Positions 1-7,835 are shown, numbered from the stretch's first letter. The stretch is DNA of 24,664 nt from UBA6100 sp049658145 (GCA_049658145.1 JBASOJ010000017.1:1-24664); one strand, 5' to 3'. A program made the numbers and translations. Notes: generated by a model not told the origin, from the sequence alone.

Positions 1-125
1 GAGTGACGGGCGACGTACTCGCGGACAGCGCGGCTGTAGAGCTGGCTGCGCGACTGCTTGAGCTTCGCGGCGAGGCGGTCGGCTTCGTTGAACACGTCAT
101 CCGGTATCGAGATCGCTGTCTTCAT
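1..125 (-). CDS. Ribbon-helix-helix antitoxin-like protein (partial)
   Basis: The first 41 residues are visible; the gene runs off the left edge. The N-terminus (MKTAISIPDDVFNEADRLAA) is a short beta strand followed by a helix, and the next stretch, KQSRSQLYSRAVREYVARH, completes the ribbon-helix-helix fold of CopG/MazE-type repressors. Such proteins bind DNA as dimers and usually neutralise a toxin encoded just downstream, which here would lie outside the window. The ATG at 125-123 has no Shine-Dalgarno site. Instead a -10 box lies 7 nt upstream, so the message is probably leaderless. The reading frame is also open upstream into the Fic fragment, but the residues between look non-conserved, so I keep the ATG. 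The fold assignment is firm; the toxin partner is inference. Confidence 0.8.
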   Translation of the reverse strand, partial: MKTAISIPDDVFNEADRLAAKLKQSRSQLYSRAVREYVARH

Positions 126-137
126 ACTCTGAGTATA
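124..137 (-). promoter_or_regulatory. Leaderless promoter and palindromic operator of the RHH gene
   Basis: Positions 124-136 form a perfect 6-bp inverted repeat with a 1-nt centre (ATACTC-T-GAGTAT) that includes the first two bases of the start codon. On the minus strand TATACT at 137-132 is a near-consensus -10 box, placing +1 on or next to the A of the ATG at 125. Autorepression by the RHH protein binding this site is what the family usually does; here it is inferred from position only. Confidence 0.55.
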
Positions 138-245
138 ACTCGCGACTGATGCCGCCTCAACCCCATTATTGGACAGGGTGCATCTAACGTGTCTTGGCTT
201 CACCCGCGCTTGCGCTCCCATTATGCGACACCTTGCGCGCGTCGG

Positions 246-503
246 GTGCAGAGGCGGTGGAACGTACGCCGCGGAGTTGATGGTTGAACCTGGCGCGCCA
301 AGCCAGTTCTGCGACGTGCGGAACTCTCCAAGTGTGGCATGGCTACCCCTCACGCCCTGCATCAGTACTTCATGGATCTCGCGAATGAGGCGGAGCGATA
401 ACGGAAGCTCGGCGAGCCGACGAACGCCATACTCCAGCGCCGCAACGTAGTTGCGCACTTCCCGTACATCATTCGCAAAACTCCTTCGGTTCCATGCGGC
501 TTC
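246..503 (-). pseudogene. Fic-family protein, N-terminal domain fragment
   Basis: The minus-strand frame starting after a TAG at 506-504 reads NDVREVRNYVAALEYG, then LPLSLRLIREIHEVLM, GVRGSHATLGEFRTSQNW, and ends in AYVPPPLH. This is the Fic N-terminal region (the helix before the Fic core plus the GEFR and VPPP segments). The catalytic HxFx(D/E)GNGRxxR motif is absent: after VPPPLH the homology stops, and upstream the typical SSxIEG inhibitory motif is missing too. Both ends are lost, so this is a remnant of an AMP-transferase-type gene. Its frame stays open through the next 120 bases into the antitoxin start. There is no plausible start codon. Family recognition is from memory of Fic sequences. 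Confidence 0.75.
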
Positions 504-550
504 CTAAATAGGCTTGCGGACCACGATGTGCTTTACAACTTTCAATACCG

Positions 551-790
551 ATGCTTGCAAAGCAGCGGAGGAAATGCAAACCCATCTGCGAGGACGAAGC
601 ATCATACGCAGGCATCCCGGTCGAGCGGCTTGCGATCACCCACGGCCACGCCGATCACTTCGCGGTCGCGCACATCCTGCGGGCAGACGGGGCGACGGTG
701 TACGAGAACCAGGCCTCTTACTGGCTGGCGGTCACGACCGTGAAGGGCTACCTCGGCGAACTCATGTGGGGGACCGAGTCACCATGGCAA
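551..790 (+). pseudogene. Metallo-beta-lactamase-fold hydrolase fragment
   Basis: From about 599 the plus-strand frame reads AGIPVERLAITHGHADHFAV and continues AHILRADGATVYENQ and GYLGELMWGTESPW. THGHADH is the HxHxDH metal-binding motif of the MBL fold, preceded by the usual 'G-hydrophobic-R-hydrophobic-ITH' strand. The N-terminal strands and all downstream metal ligands are missing. After codon 79 of the frame the sequence runs straight into the hairpin behind fba and then antisense to fba. The fragment is therefore truncated at both ends, on the right by the Calvin operon itself. Function of the parent gene cannot be told. Confidence 0.65.
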
Positions 791-804
791 GGATGTACCC
801 TACA

Positions 805-836
805 GAGCGAGGGCCACCTCTCGGCGACCCTCTCTC
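805..836 (-). terminator. Hairpin terminator at the end of the Calvin operon
   Basis: An imperfect hairpin (GAGCGAGGGCCAC paired to GCGACCCTCTCTC with three mismatches, CTCTCG loop region) lies 25 bp past the fba stop codon. There is no U-tract on the minus strand. Nearly the same sequence forms the perfect hairpin behind the transketolase genes at 9683-9712. Confidence 0.55.
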
Positions 837-861
837 CCAGACTCGTGCACCGCCATCGCAC

Positions 862-1911
862 CTATGCGGTCGCCATCGCGTATCGTTCGGCCATCCTGTC
901 GAAGCTCACGCTCTTGATCCGACTCGCCATTCCGGCCGCCCCGAAGGCGACGAAGCGGTCGCGGCAGATCTGCCTCGCTCCCGCCCGCGCCGCCTTCAGG
1001 AACGCCCGCGGGTCGAACTGCGCCGGGTCCTCGGCCATCGAGCGCCGCATCGCACCGGTCATTGCAAGCCGGATGTCGGTGTCGATGTTGACCTTGCGCA
1101 CGCCGTTGCGAATGCCTTCCTGAATTTCCGCGACCGGCACTCCGTAGGTCTCACGCATCTGGCCGCCGTACTCGCGGATGATTTCGAGCCACTCCTGCGG
1201 AACGCTCGACGAACCGTGCATCACGAGGTGCGTGTCGGGAATCCTCGCGTGTATCTCGCGAATGCGGTCGATGGCCAGGATCTCGCCCGTGGGCTGGCGC
1301 GTGAACTTGTAGGCGCCGTGGCTCGTGCCGATCGCTATCGCAAGCGCATCGACGCCGGTGGCCTTAACGAACTCGGCGGCCTGATCTGGGTCGGTCAGCA
1401 TCTGCTCGCGGGAGAGCGTGCCCTCGGCGCCCACGCCGTCTTCCTCGCCGGCCATATTCGTCTCGAGCGAGCCGAGCACGCCGAGTTCCCCCTCCACCGA
1501 CACGCCCACCGCATGTGCCATGCCGACTACCGCCCTCGTGACGTCCACGTTGTACTCGAAGCTCGCCGGCGTCTTGGCGTCGTCAAGCAGCGAGCCGTCC
1601 ATCATGACGCTGCTGAATCCCGAGCGGATCGACTTCTGGCACACCGCCGGACTCGATCCGTGGTCGAGGTGCATCGCGACGGGGATATCGGGCCAGGTCT
1701 CCACTGCGGCTTCGACCAGCTTGCGCAGGAACGCCTCACCGGCGTACGCGCGTGCGCCAGCAGAACTCTGCAGGATCACCGGACTGTCAGTCTCCTCGGC
1801 GGCCTCCATGATGGCCTGGATCTGCTCCATGTTGTTCACGTTGAACGCGGGCAGTCCATAGTCGTTCTCCGCGGCGTGGTCGAGCATCTGACGAACGGAT
1901 GTGAGTGCCAT
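862..1911 (-). CDS. fba: Class II fructose-bisphosphate aldolase, Calvin-cycle type
   Basis: A 349-residue class II (zinc) aldolase that joins dihydroxyacetone phosphate to glyceraldehyde 3-phosphate or erythrose 4-phosphate. Visible motifs: NVNNMEQ near residue 24, HLDHG at 81-85 (D83 catalytic, H84 zinc), EGELG at 140-144, SHGAYK with zinc ligand H198, VMHGSSS with zinc ligand H232, and the phosphate-binding NIDTD at 276-279. Length and motif pattern fit the CbbA-like subfamily found in Calvin operons, which usually also makes sedoheptulose 1,7-bisphosphate. It is the last gene of the operon, 18 nt after prk. The ATG is preceded by AGGGGAG at a rather long distance and GAGG nearer. A hairpin follows the stop. 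Confidence 0.93.
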   Translation of the reverse strand: MALTSVRQMLDHAAENDYGLPAFNVNNMEQIQAIMEAAEETDSPVILQSSAGARAYAGEAFLRKLVEAAVETWPDIPVAMHLDHGSSPAVCQKSIRSGFSSVMMDGSLLDDAKTPASFEYNVDVTRAVVGMAHAVGVSVEGELGVLGSLETNMAGEEDGVGAEGTLSREQMLTDPDQAAEFVKATGVDALAIAIGTSHGAYKFTRQPTGEILAIDRIREIHARIPDTHLVMHGSSSVPQEWLEIIREYGGQMRETYGVPVAEIQEGIRNGVRKVNIDTDIRLAMTGAMRRSMAEDPAQFDPRAFLKAARAGARQICRDRFVAFGAAGMASRIKSVSFDRMAERYAMATA

Positions 1912-1929
1912 GTCGGTGCCTCGTCTCCC

Positions 1930-2841
1930 CTAGGATCTCGCGGTTACCGGAACCTTGGCGCCCGACCTGGCCAGCGCCGCTTGCCGCCTCTCGACCATCC
2001 TCCAGATGAAGGGCGTGAAGATCAGCTGCATGGCGAGGTCCATCTTCCCGCCCGGTGTCACGATCGTGTTCGGGCGCGACATGAACGAGTCGTGCAGCAT
2101 TGAGAGCAGGTAGGGAAAGTCGATGCCCTTCGGATTCCGGAACCGGATGACAAGCATGCTCTCGTCCGGTGTGGGGATGTCGCGCGCGATGAACGGGTTC
2201 GAGGTGTCCACGATCGGCACCCGCTGGAAGTTCACATGCGTTCGTGAGAACTGCGGACAGATGTAGTGCGTGTAGTCGTGCATGCGCTTCAGGATCACGT
2301 CGGTCACCCCCTCTTCCGAGTAGCCTCGGTAGCGGCAGTCGCGGTTGATCTTCTGGATCCATTCAAGATTCACGACCGGCACGACACCGATGAGCAGGTC
2401 GGGGTGTTGCGAGATGTCCACACCGTCGGCTACGACCGCGCCGTGCAGACCCTCGTAGAAGAGCAGGTCAGTGCCCTCGGGAATCGAATCCCACGGCGTG
2501 AATGTGCCGGGCTCCTGGCCGTACGGCTCGGCCTCCTCGGCGTTATGCAGGTATCTCCTAACCTTGCCCGTGCCCTCTGTCGCATAGGTGCGAAAAGTCG
2601 CGTCCAGTTCCTCGAACAGATTCGCCTCTGGCCCGAAGTGCGAAAGGTGACCGCCCTTCACATCGTCATCCGCCATGAGCGCCTTCATCTCTCCGCGGTC
2701 GTAGCGGTGGTAGCTGTCGCCCTCGATTATCGCCGCGTTCACGCCCTCGCGACGGAAGATCGGCTCGAAGGCGCGCTGAACGGTGGTCGTGCCCGCCCCG
2801 GACGACCCGGTGACAGCGATGATCGGATACTTCTCGGACAT
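1930..2841 (-). CDS. prk: Phosphoribulokinase, bacterial class I
   Basis: 303 residues; phosphorylates ribulose 5-phosphate with ATP to give the RuBisCO substrate. The protein starts MSEKYPIIAVTGSSGAGTT: the P-loop GSSGAGTT is at 12-19, followed by EGDSYHRYDR at 40-49 (D42, H45 and R49 match the catalytic and substrate residues of the Rhodobacter enzyme). It continues with LLFYEGLHG, VNLEWIQKI, VPIVDTSNPFIA and FRNPKGIDFPYL, all diagnostic of the octameric, allosteric class I enzyme of Proteobacteria rather than the redox-regulated plant/cyanobacterial class II. A long upstream frame extension is open, but AGGAGG six bases before the ATG at 2841 fixes the start. It lies 14 nt after fbp. Confidence 0.95.
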   Translation of the reverse strand: MSEKYPIIAVTGSSGAGTTTVQRAFEPIFRREGVNAAIIEGDSYHRYDRGEMKALMADDDVKGGHLSHFGPEANLFEELDATFRTYATEGTGKVRRYLHNAEEAEPYGQEPGTFTPWDSIPEGTDLLFYEGLHGAVVADGVDISQHPDLLIGVVPVVNLEWIQKINRDCRYRGYSEEGVTDVILKRMHDYTHYICPQFSRTHVNFQRVPIVDTSNPFIARDIPTPDESMLVIRFRNPKGIDFPYLLSMLHDSFMSRPNTIVTPGGKMDLAMQLIFTPFIWRMVERRQAALARSGAKVPVTARS

Positions 2842-2855
2842 CGGTGGCCTCCTTC

Positions 2856-3950
2856 CTAGTGGTTCGCCCATTCGCGGAACAACCCGCGCTCGCCGAAGAG
2901 CTGGGTGTCGTGTTCCGGCTCCGGCACTCTGCTTTGGGGTTCCGCGTGGTAGTGCTCGATGAGTTCGACTTCGTCGCGCGAGCCGAATACGAAGCCGATC
3001 CGCTGGTGGAGCGACGTGGGCTGCACCTCGAGAACCTGCATTTCCCCCGTGCTGGCCCTGCCACCGGCCTGCTCGACGATCATGCCGATGGGATTGCACT
3101 CGTAGAGCAACCGCAGCCGACCCGGTTTGGAGGGGTCCTTGCTATCGCGCGGGTACATGAAGACGCCTCCGCGCATCAGGATGCGATGCGTCTCGGCGAC
3201 CAGCGAGGCGATCCAGCGCATGTTGAAGTCCTTCGCGCGAGGGCCCGTCTTGCCCGCGAGACACTCCTCGACGTAGCGCTTGATGGGAGCCTCCCAGAAG
3301 CGGCTGTTCGAGGCGTTGATCGCGAACTCACAGGCGGTTTCCGGTACCCGTATGTCCCGGTGAGTCATGAAGAACTCACCGGTTTCCGGATCGAGGGTGA
3401 AGCCGGCCACGCCCTGCCCAACAGTGAGAACGAGCATGGTGGCGGGCCCGTAGATCGCGTAGCCTGCCGCTACCTGTTTGATCCCCGGCTGCAGGAAGTC
3501 CTCGGTCAAGGGGTCTTCGCCCGGTGTGGGCGCGCGGAGTATCGAGAAGATCGAACCGACCGCAACGTTGACGTCGATGTTGCTGGAGCCGTCGAGCGGG
3601 TCGAAGAGCAGGAGGTACTTGCCGCGCGGGAACGCCGCCGGGAGCCGGTAGACGTCCTCCATCTCCTCGGACACCATGCCGGAGACGACTCCCGTCCACT
3701 CCGTGGTGGACAGGAAGACCTCATTGGACAGCGCGTCGATAGCCTTCTGCTCTTCGCCCTGTACGTTGGTCCCACGGACACCGCCGAGCGCTTCGTGCAG
3801 CGTTCCGTGCGCTACCTTCTTCGCTATCGACTTGCAGGCCAGAGCGACCTGCAATATCAGTTCGTTAAAGTCGCCGGTAGCCCCGGGCTTGTGGCGCCGC
3901 ACCTCGATCAGGTACTGCGTGAGGGTCGCTCTCTTGGCGAGCAGCATCAT
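2856..3950 (-). CDS. fbp: Fructose-1,6-bisphosphatase class I
   Basis: 364 residues from the first of two consecutive ATG codons; the second (3947) has better spacing to the AGGAGG. It removes the 1-phosphate of fructose bisphosphate. Motifs: GDFNELIL (26-33), TNVQGEEQKAID (61-72), metal site SEEMED (94-99), FDPLDGSSNID (116-126, D117 and D120 bind metal), YGPATMLVLTVG, and the C-terminal NMRWIASLVAE...RGGVFMYP and YECNPIGMIVEQAGG substrate loops. The N-terminal TLTQYLIEVRR...PGATGDF resembles proteobacterial CbbF. The first ATG overlaps the rpe stop (ATGA), so translation is coupled. A hydrophilic, probably flexible tail follows the last conserved strand. Confidence 0.94.
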   Translation of the reverse strand: MMLLAKRATLTQYLIEVRRHKPGATGDFNELILQVALACKSIAKKVAHGTLHEALGGVRGTNVQGEEQKAIDALSNEVFLSTTEWTGVVSGMVSEEMEDVYRLPAAFPRGKYLLLFDPLDGSSNIDVNVAVGSIFSILRAPTPGEDPLTEDFLQPGIKQVAAGYAIYGPATMLVLTVGQGVAGFTLDPETGEFFMTHRDIRVPETACEFAINASNSRFWEAPIKRYVEECLAGKTGPRAKDFNMRWIASLVAETHRILMRGGVFMYPRDSKDPSKPGRLRLLYECNPIGMIVEQAGGRASTGEMQVLEVQPTSLHQRIGFVFGSRDEVELIEHYHAEPQSRVPEPEHDTQLFGERGLFREWANH

Positions 3951-4681
3951 GGCCTCCTCTCGTGATCGCCAGACCGGGGTGGGGCGCCGGCCGGTGTGAG
4001 TCCCAGAAGCGCGGCATCGGCAGCTGCGCGGATGGCAGCGATCGCCTGCGCGTACTCCGGCGCGCCGAACACCGCGCTTCCCGCAACGAACACCTCCACG
4101 CCCGCGCACGCCACATCGCCAATTGTCTCTGGCTTGATCCCGCCGTCGATCTCCAGGTCTATGTGGCGGCCGGTGCCGGTCTCGTAGTGGTCGAGCGTCT
4201 CCCGGCACATCCGGGCCTTCTCGATGGCCGAGGGGATGAAGCTCTGGCCGCCGAAGCCCGGGTTGACCGACATCAGCAGCACGAAGTCCAGCCTGTCGAG
4301 CACGTGGTCGAGGTGCCATAGAGGAGTTGCGGGGTTGAGCGCAAGACCGGCACGGCACCCCGCGTCTCGTACGAGCGACAGCGACCGGTCGATGTGCTCG
4401 GTGGCCTCGGGGTGGAAGCTGATCCAGTCGGCGCCAGCACCGGCGAATGCGCCGATGAGCGCATCCACCGGCGAGACCATGAGGTGCACATCGATGGGAA
4501 CGCGCGCGTAGGGTTTGAGGGCCTGACACACCAGCGGTCCCACCGTGAGGTTGGGAACGTAGTGGTTGTCCATCACGTCGAAATGCAAGATGTCCGCGCC
4601 GGCGTCTTGCACGGCCCGGACCTCTTCGCCCAACCGGGCGAAGTCCGCCGACAGCAGGCTCGGTGCGATGCGGATGCTCAT
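3947..4681 (-). CDS. rpe: Ribulose-phosphate 3-epimerase
   Basis: 244 residues; interconverts xylulose 5-phosphate and ribulose 5-phosphate, feeding prk. A TIM barrel with all signature strands: IAPSLLSADFARLGEE at the start, LHFDVMDNHYVPNLTVGP (metal-binding His33 and Asp35), DVHLMV, SFHPEA, LALNPATP, VLLMSVNPGFGGQSFI, and EIDGGI with its metal Asp. The family is usually about 220 residues; the extra 20-odd C-terminal residues are Pro/Arg-rich, and their codons carry the SD of fbp. The start ATG overlaps the cbbX stop (ATGA), so cbbX, rpe and fbp are translationally linked. Confidence 0.95.
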   Translation of the reverse strand: MSIRIAPSLLSADFARLGEEVRAVQDAGADILHFDVMDNHYVPNLTVGPLVCQALKPYARVPIDVHLMVSPVDALIGAFAGAGADWISFHPEATEHIDRSLSLVRDAGCRAGLALNPATPLWHLDHVLDRLDFVLLMSVNPGFGGQSFIPSAIEKARMCRETLDHYETGTGRHIDLEIDGGIKPETIGDVACAGVEVFVAGSAVFGAPEYAQAIAAIRAAADAALLGLTPAGAPPRSGDHERRP

Positions 4682-5586
4682 GACCGATCGCCTTCTTCCT
4701 CGGCAAAGAGCCTGCTCGCGCGGACTTCCGGCTCGCGGATGATGGCGAGGTCGTCGGTGGTGAGCGTCTGTCCGCGAGACTCGAACAGCCGTAGGGCCTG
4801 CCTCAGTCGCATGCGGTCGAGCGAGTTGCGAACCGAGCGAGCGTTGGCGAAGTTGGGGCGCCCCCGGCGGATGCTCAAGTACTCGGAGAACGCGGCGCGC
4901 GCTTCATCATCGAACCGGTAGTTCCACTTCTTGAGCATCACGTCGGCAATCTGGAGAAGCTCGTCGTCGGTGTAGTCGGGGAACTCCACGTGATGCGCGA
5001 TCCTCGACGCCATGCCCGGGTTGCTCGCGAAGAAGCGCTCCATGCGGTCCCCGTAGCCGGCAAGGATCACCACGAGATCGTCGCGCTGGTTCTCCATCAC
5101 CTGCAGCAGGATCTCGATGGCCTCCTGGCCGTAGTCCTTCTCGTTCTCCGGCCGATATAGGTAGTAGGCCTCGTCGATGAACAGCACTCCGCCCATGGCC
5201 CGCTTGAGGACTTCCTTGGTCTTGGGGGCGGTGTGCCCGATGTACTGACCGACGAGGTCGTCGCGGGTGACCGCGACTACGTGGCCCTTGCGCACGTAGC
5301 CGAGGCGGTGCAGCATCTCGGCCATTCGCATGGCAACGGTGGTCTTGCCGGTTCCGGGATTGCCCGTGAACGACATGTGCAGCGAGGGTGGTTCGGAGGC
5401 GAGCCCTTCGCGCTGGCGGACGCGCTCCACAAGAAGCAGCGCGGCGATCTCGCGGACCCGTCGCTTGACCGGGGCCAGGCCGACCAGGTCGCGGTCGAGT
5501 GCGTCGAGCACCTCGCCAATGCCGGCATCTTCGAACTCACGCGCAAGATCTATGGGCGCTCCGGTCCCGGGTATGTGACCGTCCAT
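4678..5586 (-). CDS. cbbX: CbbX, red-type RuBisCO activase
   Basis: 302-residue AAA+ ATPase that remodels inhibited red-type RuBisCO by pulling the large-subunit C-terminus through a hexamer pore. Walker A GNPGTGKTT is at 75-83, Walker B VLFIDEAYYL at 134-143, the pore loop region VGQYIGHTAPKTK at 112-124, sensor 1 in VVILAGYGDRM (172-182), and the arginine-finger region SNPGMASRI at 188-196. The C-terminal GRPNFANARSVRN is typical of the CbbX/CfxQ family. It sits 39 nt after rbcS, as in proteobacterial and red-algal clusters, and its presence predicts that the RuBisCO next door is red-type. Start ATG has AGGA seven bases upstream. Confidence 0.95.
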   Translation of the reverse strand: MDGHIPGTGAPIDLAREFEDAGIGEVLDALDRDLVGLAPVKRRVREIAALLLVERVRQREGLASEPPSLHMSFTGNPGTGKTTVAMRMAEMLHRLGYVRKGHVVAVTRDDLVGQYIGHTAPKTKEVLKRAMGGVLFIDEAYYLYRPENEKDYGQEAIEILLQVMENQRDDLVVILAGYGDRMERFFASNPGMASRIAHHVEFPDYTDDELLQIADVMLKKWNYRFDDEARAAFSEYLSIRRGRPNFANARSVRNSLDRMRLRQALRLFESRGQTLTTDDLAIIREPEVRASRLFAEEEGDRS

Positions 5587-5625
5587 GTCCCATTCCTCAT
5601 CTCAACGACAGCTTGCGCCGTCGGG

Positions 5626-6057
5626 TCAGGTCTTGGACTCGTAGCGCCGGCCTTCCGGCGCGTTGCGCACCGCATACGACTCGATCGAGTAGCGCTGCAA
5701 GCGGCCGGCACCCTCGGTGCGCGTCAGGTGGAAACCCGGCTCGCTGGCGGGGCGGTTGACGATGAACGAGAGTGCGACGGACTCAATGCCGTGTGTGGCA
5801 TCGAACGCGTTCACGCGGATGTAGTGACCGGGCTTGTCGGCACGGCACTCGTGGATCTCCTGCATGACGCCCGCGGCGTCGCGCAGATCGAACATGGGCA
5901 TGCCCCACATCTCCCAGTACGTGTTGCGGGGATGCGGGTCGTCGGTGTACTCCACCGAGATGGCCCAGCCCTTCTCGAGGCAGTACTCGATCTGGAGGCG
6001 GATCTCCTCATCGGTGAGGTCCGGCAGGAACGAGAATGCGCCCTGTGTGATTCGCAT
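5626..6057 (-). CDS. rbcS: RuBisCO small subunit, red-type form I
   Basis: 143 residues. It begins MRITQGAFSFLPDLTDEEI and continues YCLEKGWAISVEYTDDPHPR, NTYWEMWGMPMFDLRDAAGV and HYIRVNAFDATHGIESVALS, which is the form IC/ID small-subunit pattern; green-type subunits have a different N-terminus and a longer loop between strands A and B. The C-terminal part (NRPASEPGF...RYSIESYAV) fits the extra beta-hairpin of red-type subunits that lines the central channel of the L8S8 complex. AAGGGAG precedes the ATG by five bases; a longer in-frame extension into rbcL is spurious. Ten nucleotides separate it from the rbcL stop. Confidence 0.95.
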   Translation of the reverse strand: MRITQGAFSFLPDLTDEEIRLQIEYCLEKGWAISVEYTDDPHPRNTYWEMWGMPMFDLRDAAGVMQEIHECRADKPGHYIRVNAFDATHGIESVALSFIVNRPASEPGFHLTRTEGAGRLQRYSIESYAVRNAPEGRRYESKT

Positions 6058-6067
6058 GATGACTCCC

Positions 6068-7525
6068 TTACGACGCGGTGGGGGTGGGAACGGCGTCAAC
6101 CGTGTCGGTGCTGGTGTACTCGAACGTGACGTTGCCCCAGGTGTCCAGAGCGGCGCGCAGCGGCTTGCACCACTTGGCCGCGTCCGCAAGGATCTGCGGA
6201 CCCTCTCCGAGGAGGTCGCGGCCCTCGTTGCGTGCCTTCACAACCGCCTCCAACGCGACCCTGTTCGCGGTCGCTCCCGCGGCGACGCCCATCGGGTGAC
6301 CGATGGTGCCGCCGCCGAACTGCAGCACCACGTCGTCGCCGAAGAGGTCCAGCAGCTGGTGCATCTGTCCGGCGTGGATTCCGCCGGAAGCCACCGGCAT
6401 GACCTTGCGCAGCCCCGCCCAGTCCTGGTCGAAGAACAGGCCGCGGCTCGGATCCGCGTGGTTGTACGACTCCCGCAGCACCTGGTAGTAGCCCAGGACC
6501 GAGGCCGGATCGCCCTCGAGCTTGCCCACAACGGTGCCTGCGTGGAGGTGGTCCACGCCGGCGAGGCGCAACCACTTGCAGATCACACGGAACGAGACGC
6601 CGTGCGAGCGCTGCCGCGTGAATGTGGAGTGACCGGCACGATGCATGTGCAGCAGCATGTCGTTGCGTCGCGCCCACTTGGACATCGATTGAATGGCCGT
6701 GTAGCCGATGACCAGGTCCACCATCACGACGATCGAGCCGAGTTCCTTGGCGAACTCAGCGCGCTCGTACATGTCTTCCATAGTCGCGCCCGTAACGTTC
6801 AGGTAGTGTCCCTTGACCTCGCCCGAGGCCGCCTGCGCACGGTTGACCGCTTCCATGGAGTACAGGAAGCGCTCGCGCCAGTGCATGAACGACTGCGAGT
6901 TGATGTTCTCGTCGTCTTTGGTGAAGTCCAGGCCGCCACGTAGCGCCTCGTAGACCACCCGGCCGTAGTTCTTGCCGGATAGACCGAGCTTGGGCTTGAT
7001 GGTGGCGCCCAGCAGCGGTCTGCCGAACTTGTCGAGACGCTCGCGCTCCACGATGATGCCCGCCGGAGGCCCGGGGAACGTGGTGACATACGCCGTGGGG
7101 AATCGCATGTCCTCCAGACGCAAAGCCTTGAGCGGCTTGAAGCCGAAGACGTTGCCGATGATCGACGCGGTCAGGTTCGCGATCGAACCGGGCTCGAACA
7201 GTTCGAGGTCGTAGGCGATGTAGGCGAAGTACTCCCCGGGACTTCCGGGTACCGCTTCCAGGCGGTACGCCTTGGCGCGATACAGATCGCTCGCGGTGAG
7301 CCGGTCGGTCCAGACCACCGTCCATGTCGCGGTCGAGGATTCGCCCGCCACGGCCGCCGCTGCCTCGATCGGATCGACCCCCTCCTGGGGAGTAACCCGG
7401 AACACGGCGAGCAAGTCGGTGTCCTTGGGCTCGTAGTCGGCGTCCCAGTAACCCATCTGGGCGTACTTGATTGCACCCGGTGTGTGCTTGCCTCTAGAGT
7501 CCGAGGGTGTGGTTAGGTCCCTCAT
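6068..7525 (-). CDS. rbcL: RuBisCO large subunit, red-type form I
   Basis: 485 residues, carboxylating ribulose 1,5-bisphosphate. All active-site segments are intact: GATIKPKLGL with K177/K179, the carbamylated lysine K203 in FTKDDEN with D205/E206, HMHRAGH (H295), DHLHAGT (H328), loop 6 GTVVGKLEGD with K335, SGGIHAGQMH and QFGGGTIGHP. The N-terminal region (GYWDADYEPKDTDLLAVFRVTP) and the adjacent CbbX and small subunit agree with form IC. One departure from the common INSQPF is S212 in INSQSF. First gene of the operon; AAGGGGG lies about five bases upstream of the ATG, and a 127-codon upstream extension of the frame is rejected. Confidence 0.97.
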   Translation of the reverse strand: MRDLTTPSDSRGKHTPGAIKYAQMGYWDADYEPKDTDLLAVFRVTPQEGVDPIEAAAAVAGESSTATWTVVWTDRLTASDLYRAKAYRLEAVPGSPGEYFAYIAYDLELFEPGSIANLTASIIGNVFGFKPLKALRLEDMRFPTAYVTTFPGPPAGIIVERERLDKFGRPLLGATIKPKLGLSGKNYGRVVYEALRGGLDFTKDDENINSQSFMHWRERFLYSMEAVNRAQAASGEVKGHYLNVTGATMEDMYERAEFAKELGSIVVMVDLVIGYTAIQSMSKWARRNDMLLHMHRAGHSTFTRQRSHGVSFRVICKWLRLAGVDHLHAGTVVGKLEGDPASVLGYYQVLRESYNHADPSRGLFFDQDWAGLRKVMPVASGGIHAGQMHQLLDLFGDDVVLQFGGGTIGHPMGVAAGATANRVALEAVVKARNEGRDLLGEGPQILADAAKWCKPLRAALDTWGNVTFEYTSTDTVDAVPTPTAS

Positions 7526-7835
7526 CTCTGCCCCCTTCGATTGATTGCTGCAAGTGTACGGCCCACCCACGGGGGAAATCGGGCGAGCCCCCGGGCGGCC
7601 CCGGTTGTCCAACGAGCGGTGGCTCGACGGCCGCGAACGGCGGGCGGATGAGTTATGCTGCCGTCCGCGGAAGAAGGACATGCCGCTCACCCGCCCTGTC
7701 GGCCGTTCGTACGACCGAAGGCACCATTCAGCGTGTGCGCATGTTAGCCTGCGCACACCAGGCCGCAACGGGCGGGGTATTCGCACCGCACCGAAGCCGC
7801 GTCGTCGTACCCCAGGCGAGTTGGAGGCAGAGCCC
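7526..7835. promoter_or_regulatory. Divergent regulatory region of the Calvin locus
   Basis: 310 bp separate the starts of rbcL and the transketolase N-subunit, so both transcripts must start here. The clearest signal is a perfect inverted repeat, GTGTGCGC (7733-7740), 10-nt spacer, GCGCACAC (7751-7758), a plausible dimer operator. A weaker CGGGGG/CCCCCG pair lies at 7570-7593. A TACACT hexamer on the minus strand (7558-7553) could be an rbcL -10 but has no convincing -35. No LysR-type regulator gene is adjacent in the window, so which protein binds is unknown. Confidence 0.45.

Noticed and set aside
185..290. attC-like core sites (GTTCAAC and GTTAGAT on the minus strand)
   Set aside because: The two cores are not complementary to each other and no paired L sites are visible, so an integron cassette site is not supported.
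169..450. A 93-codon plus-strand frame
   Set aside because: It is antisense to the Fic fragment and has no SD or recognisable domain.
514..2103. A 529-codon plus-strand open frame
   Set aside because: It is antisense to fba and prk, has a biased Arg/His/Ala composition and no conserved motif; a high-GC shadow of real genes. Only the different frame at 551-790 shows MBL homology.
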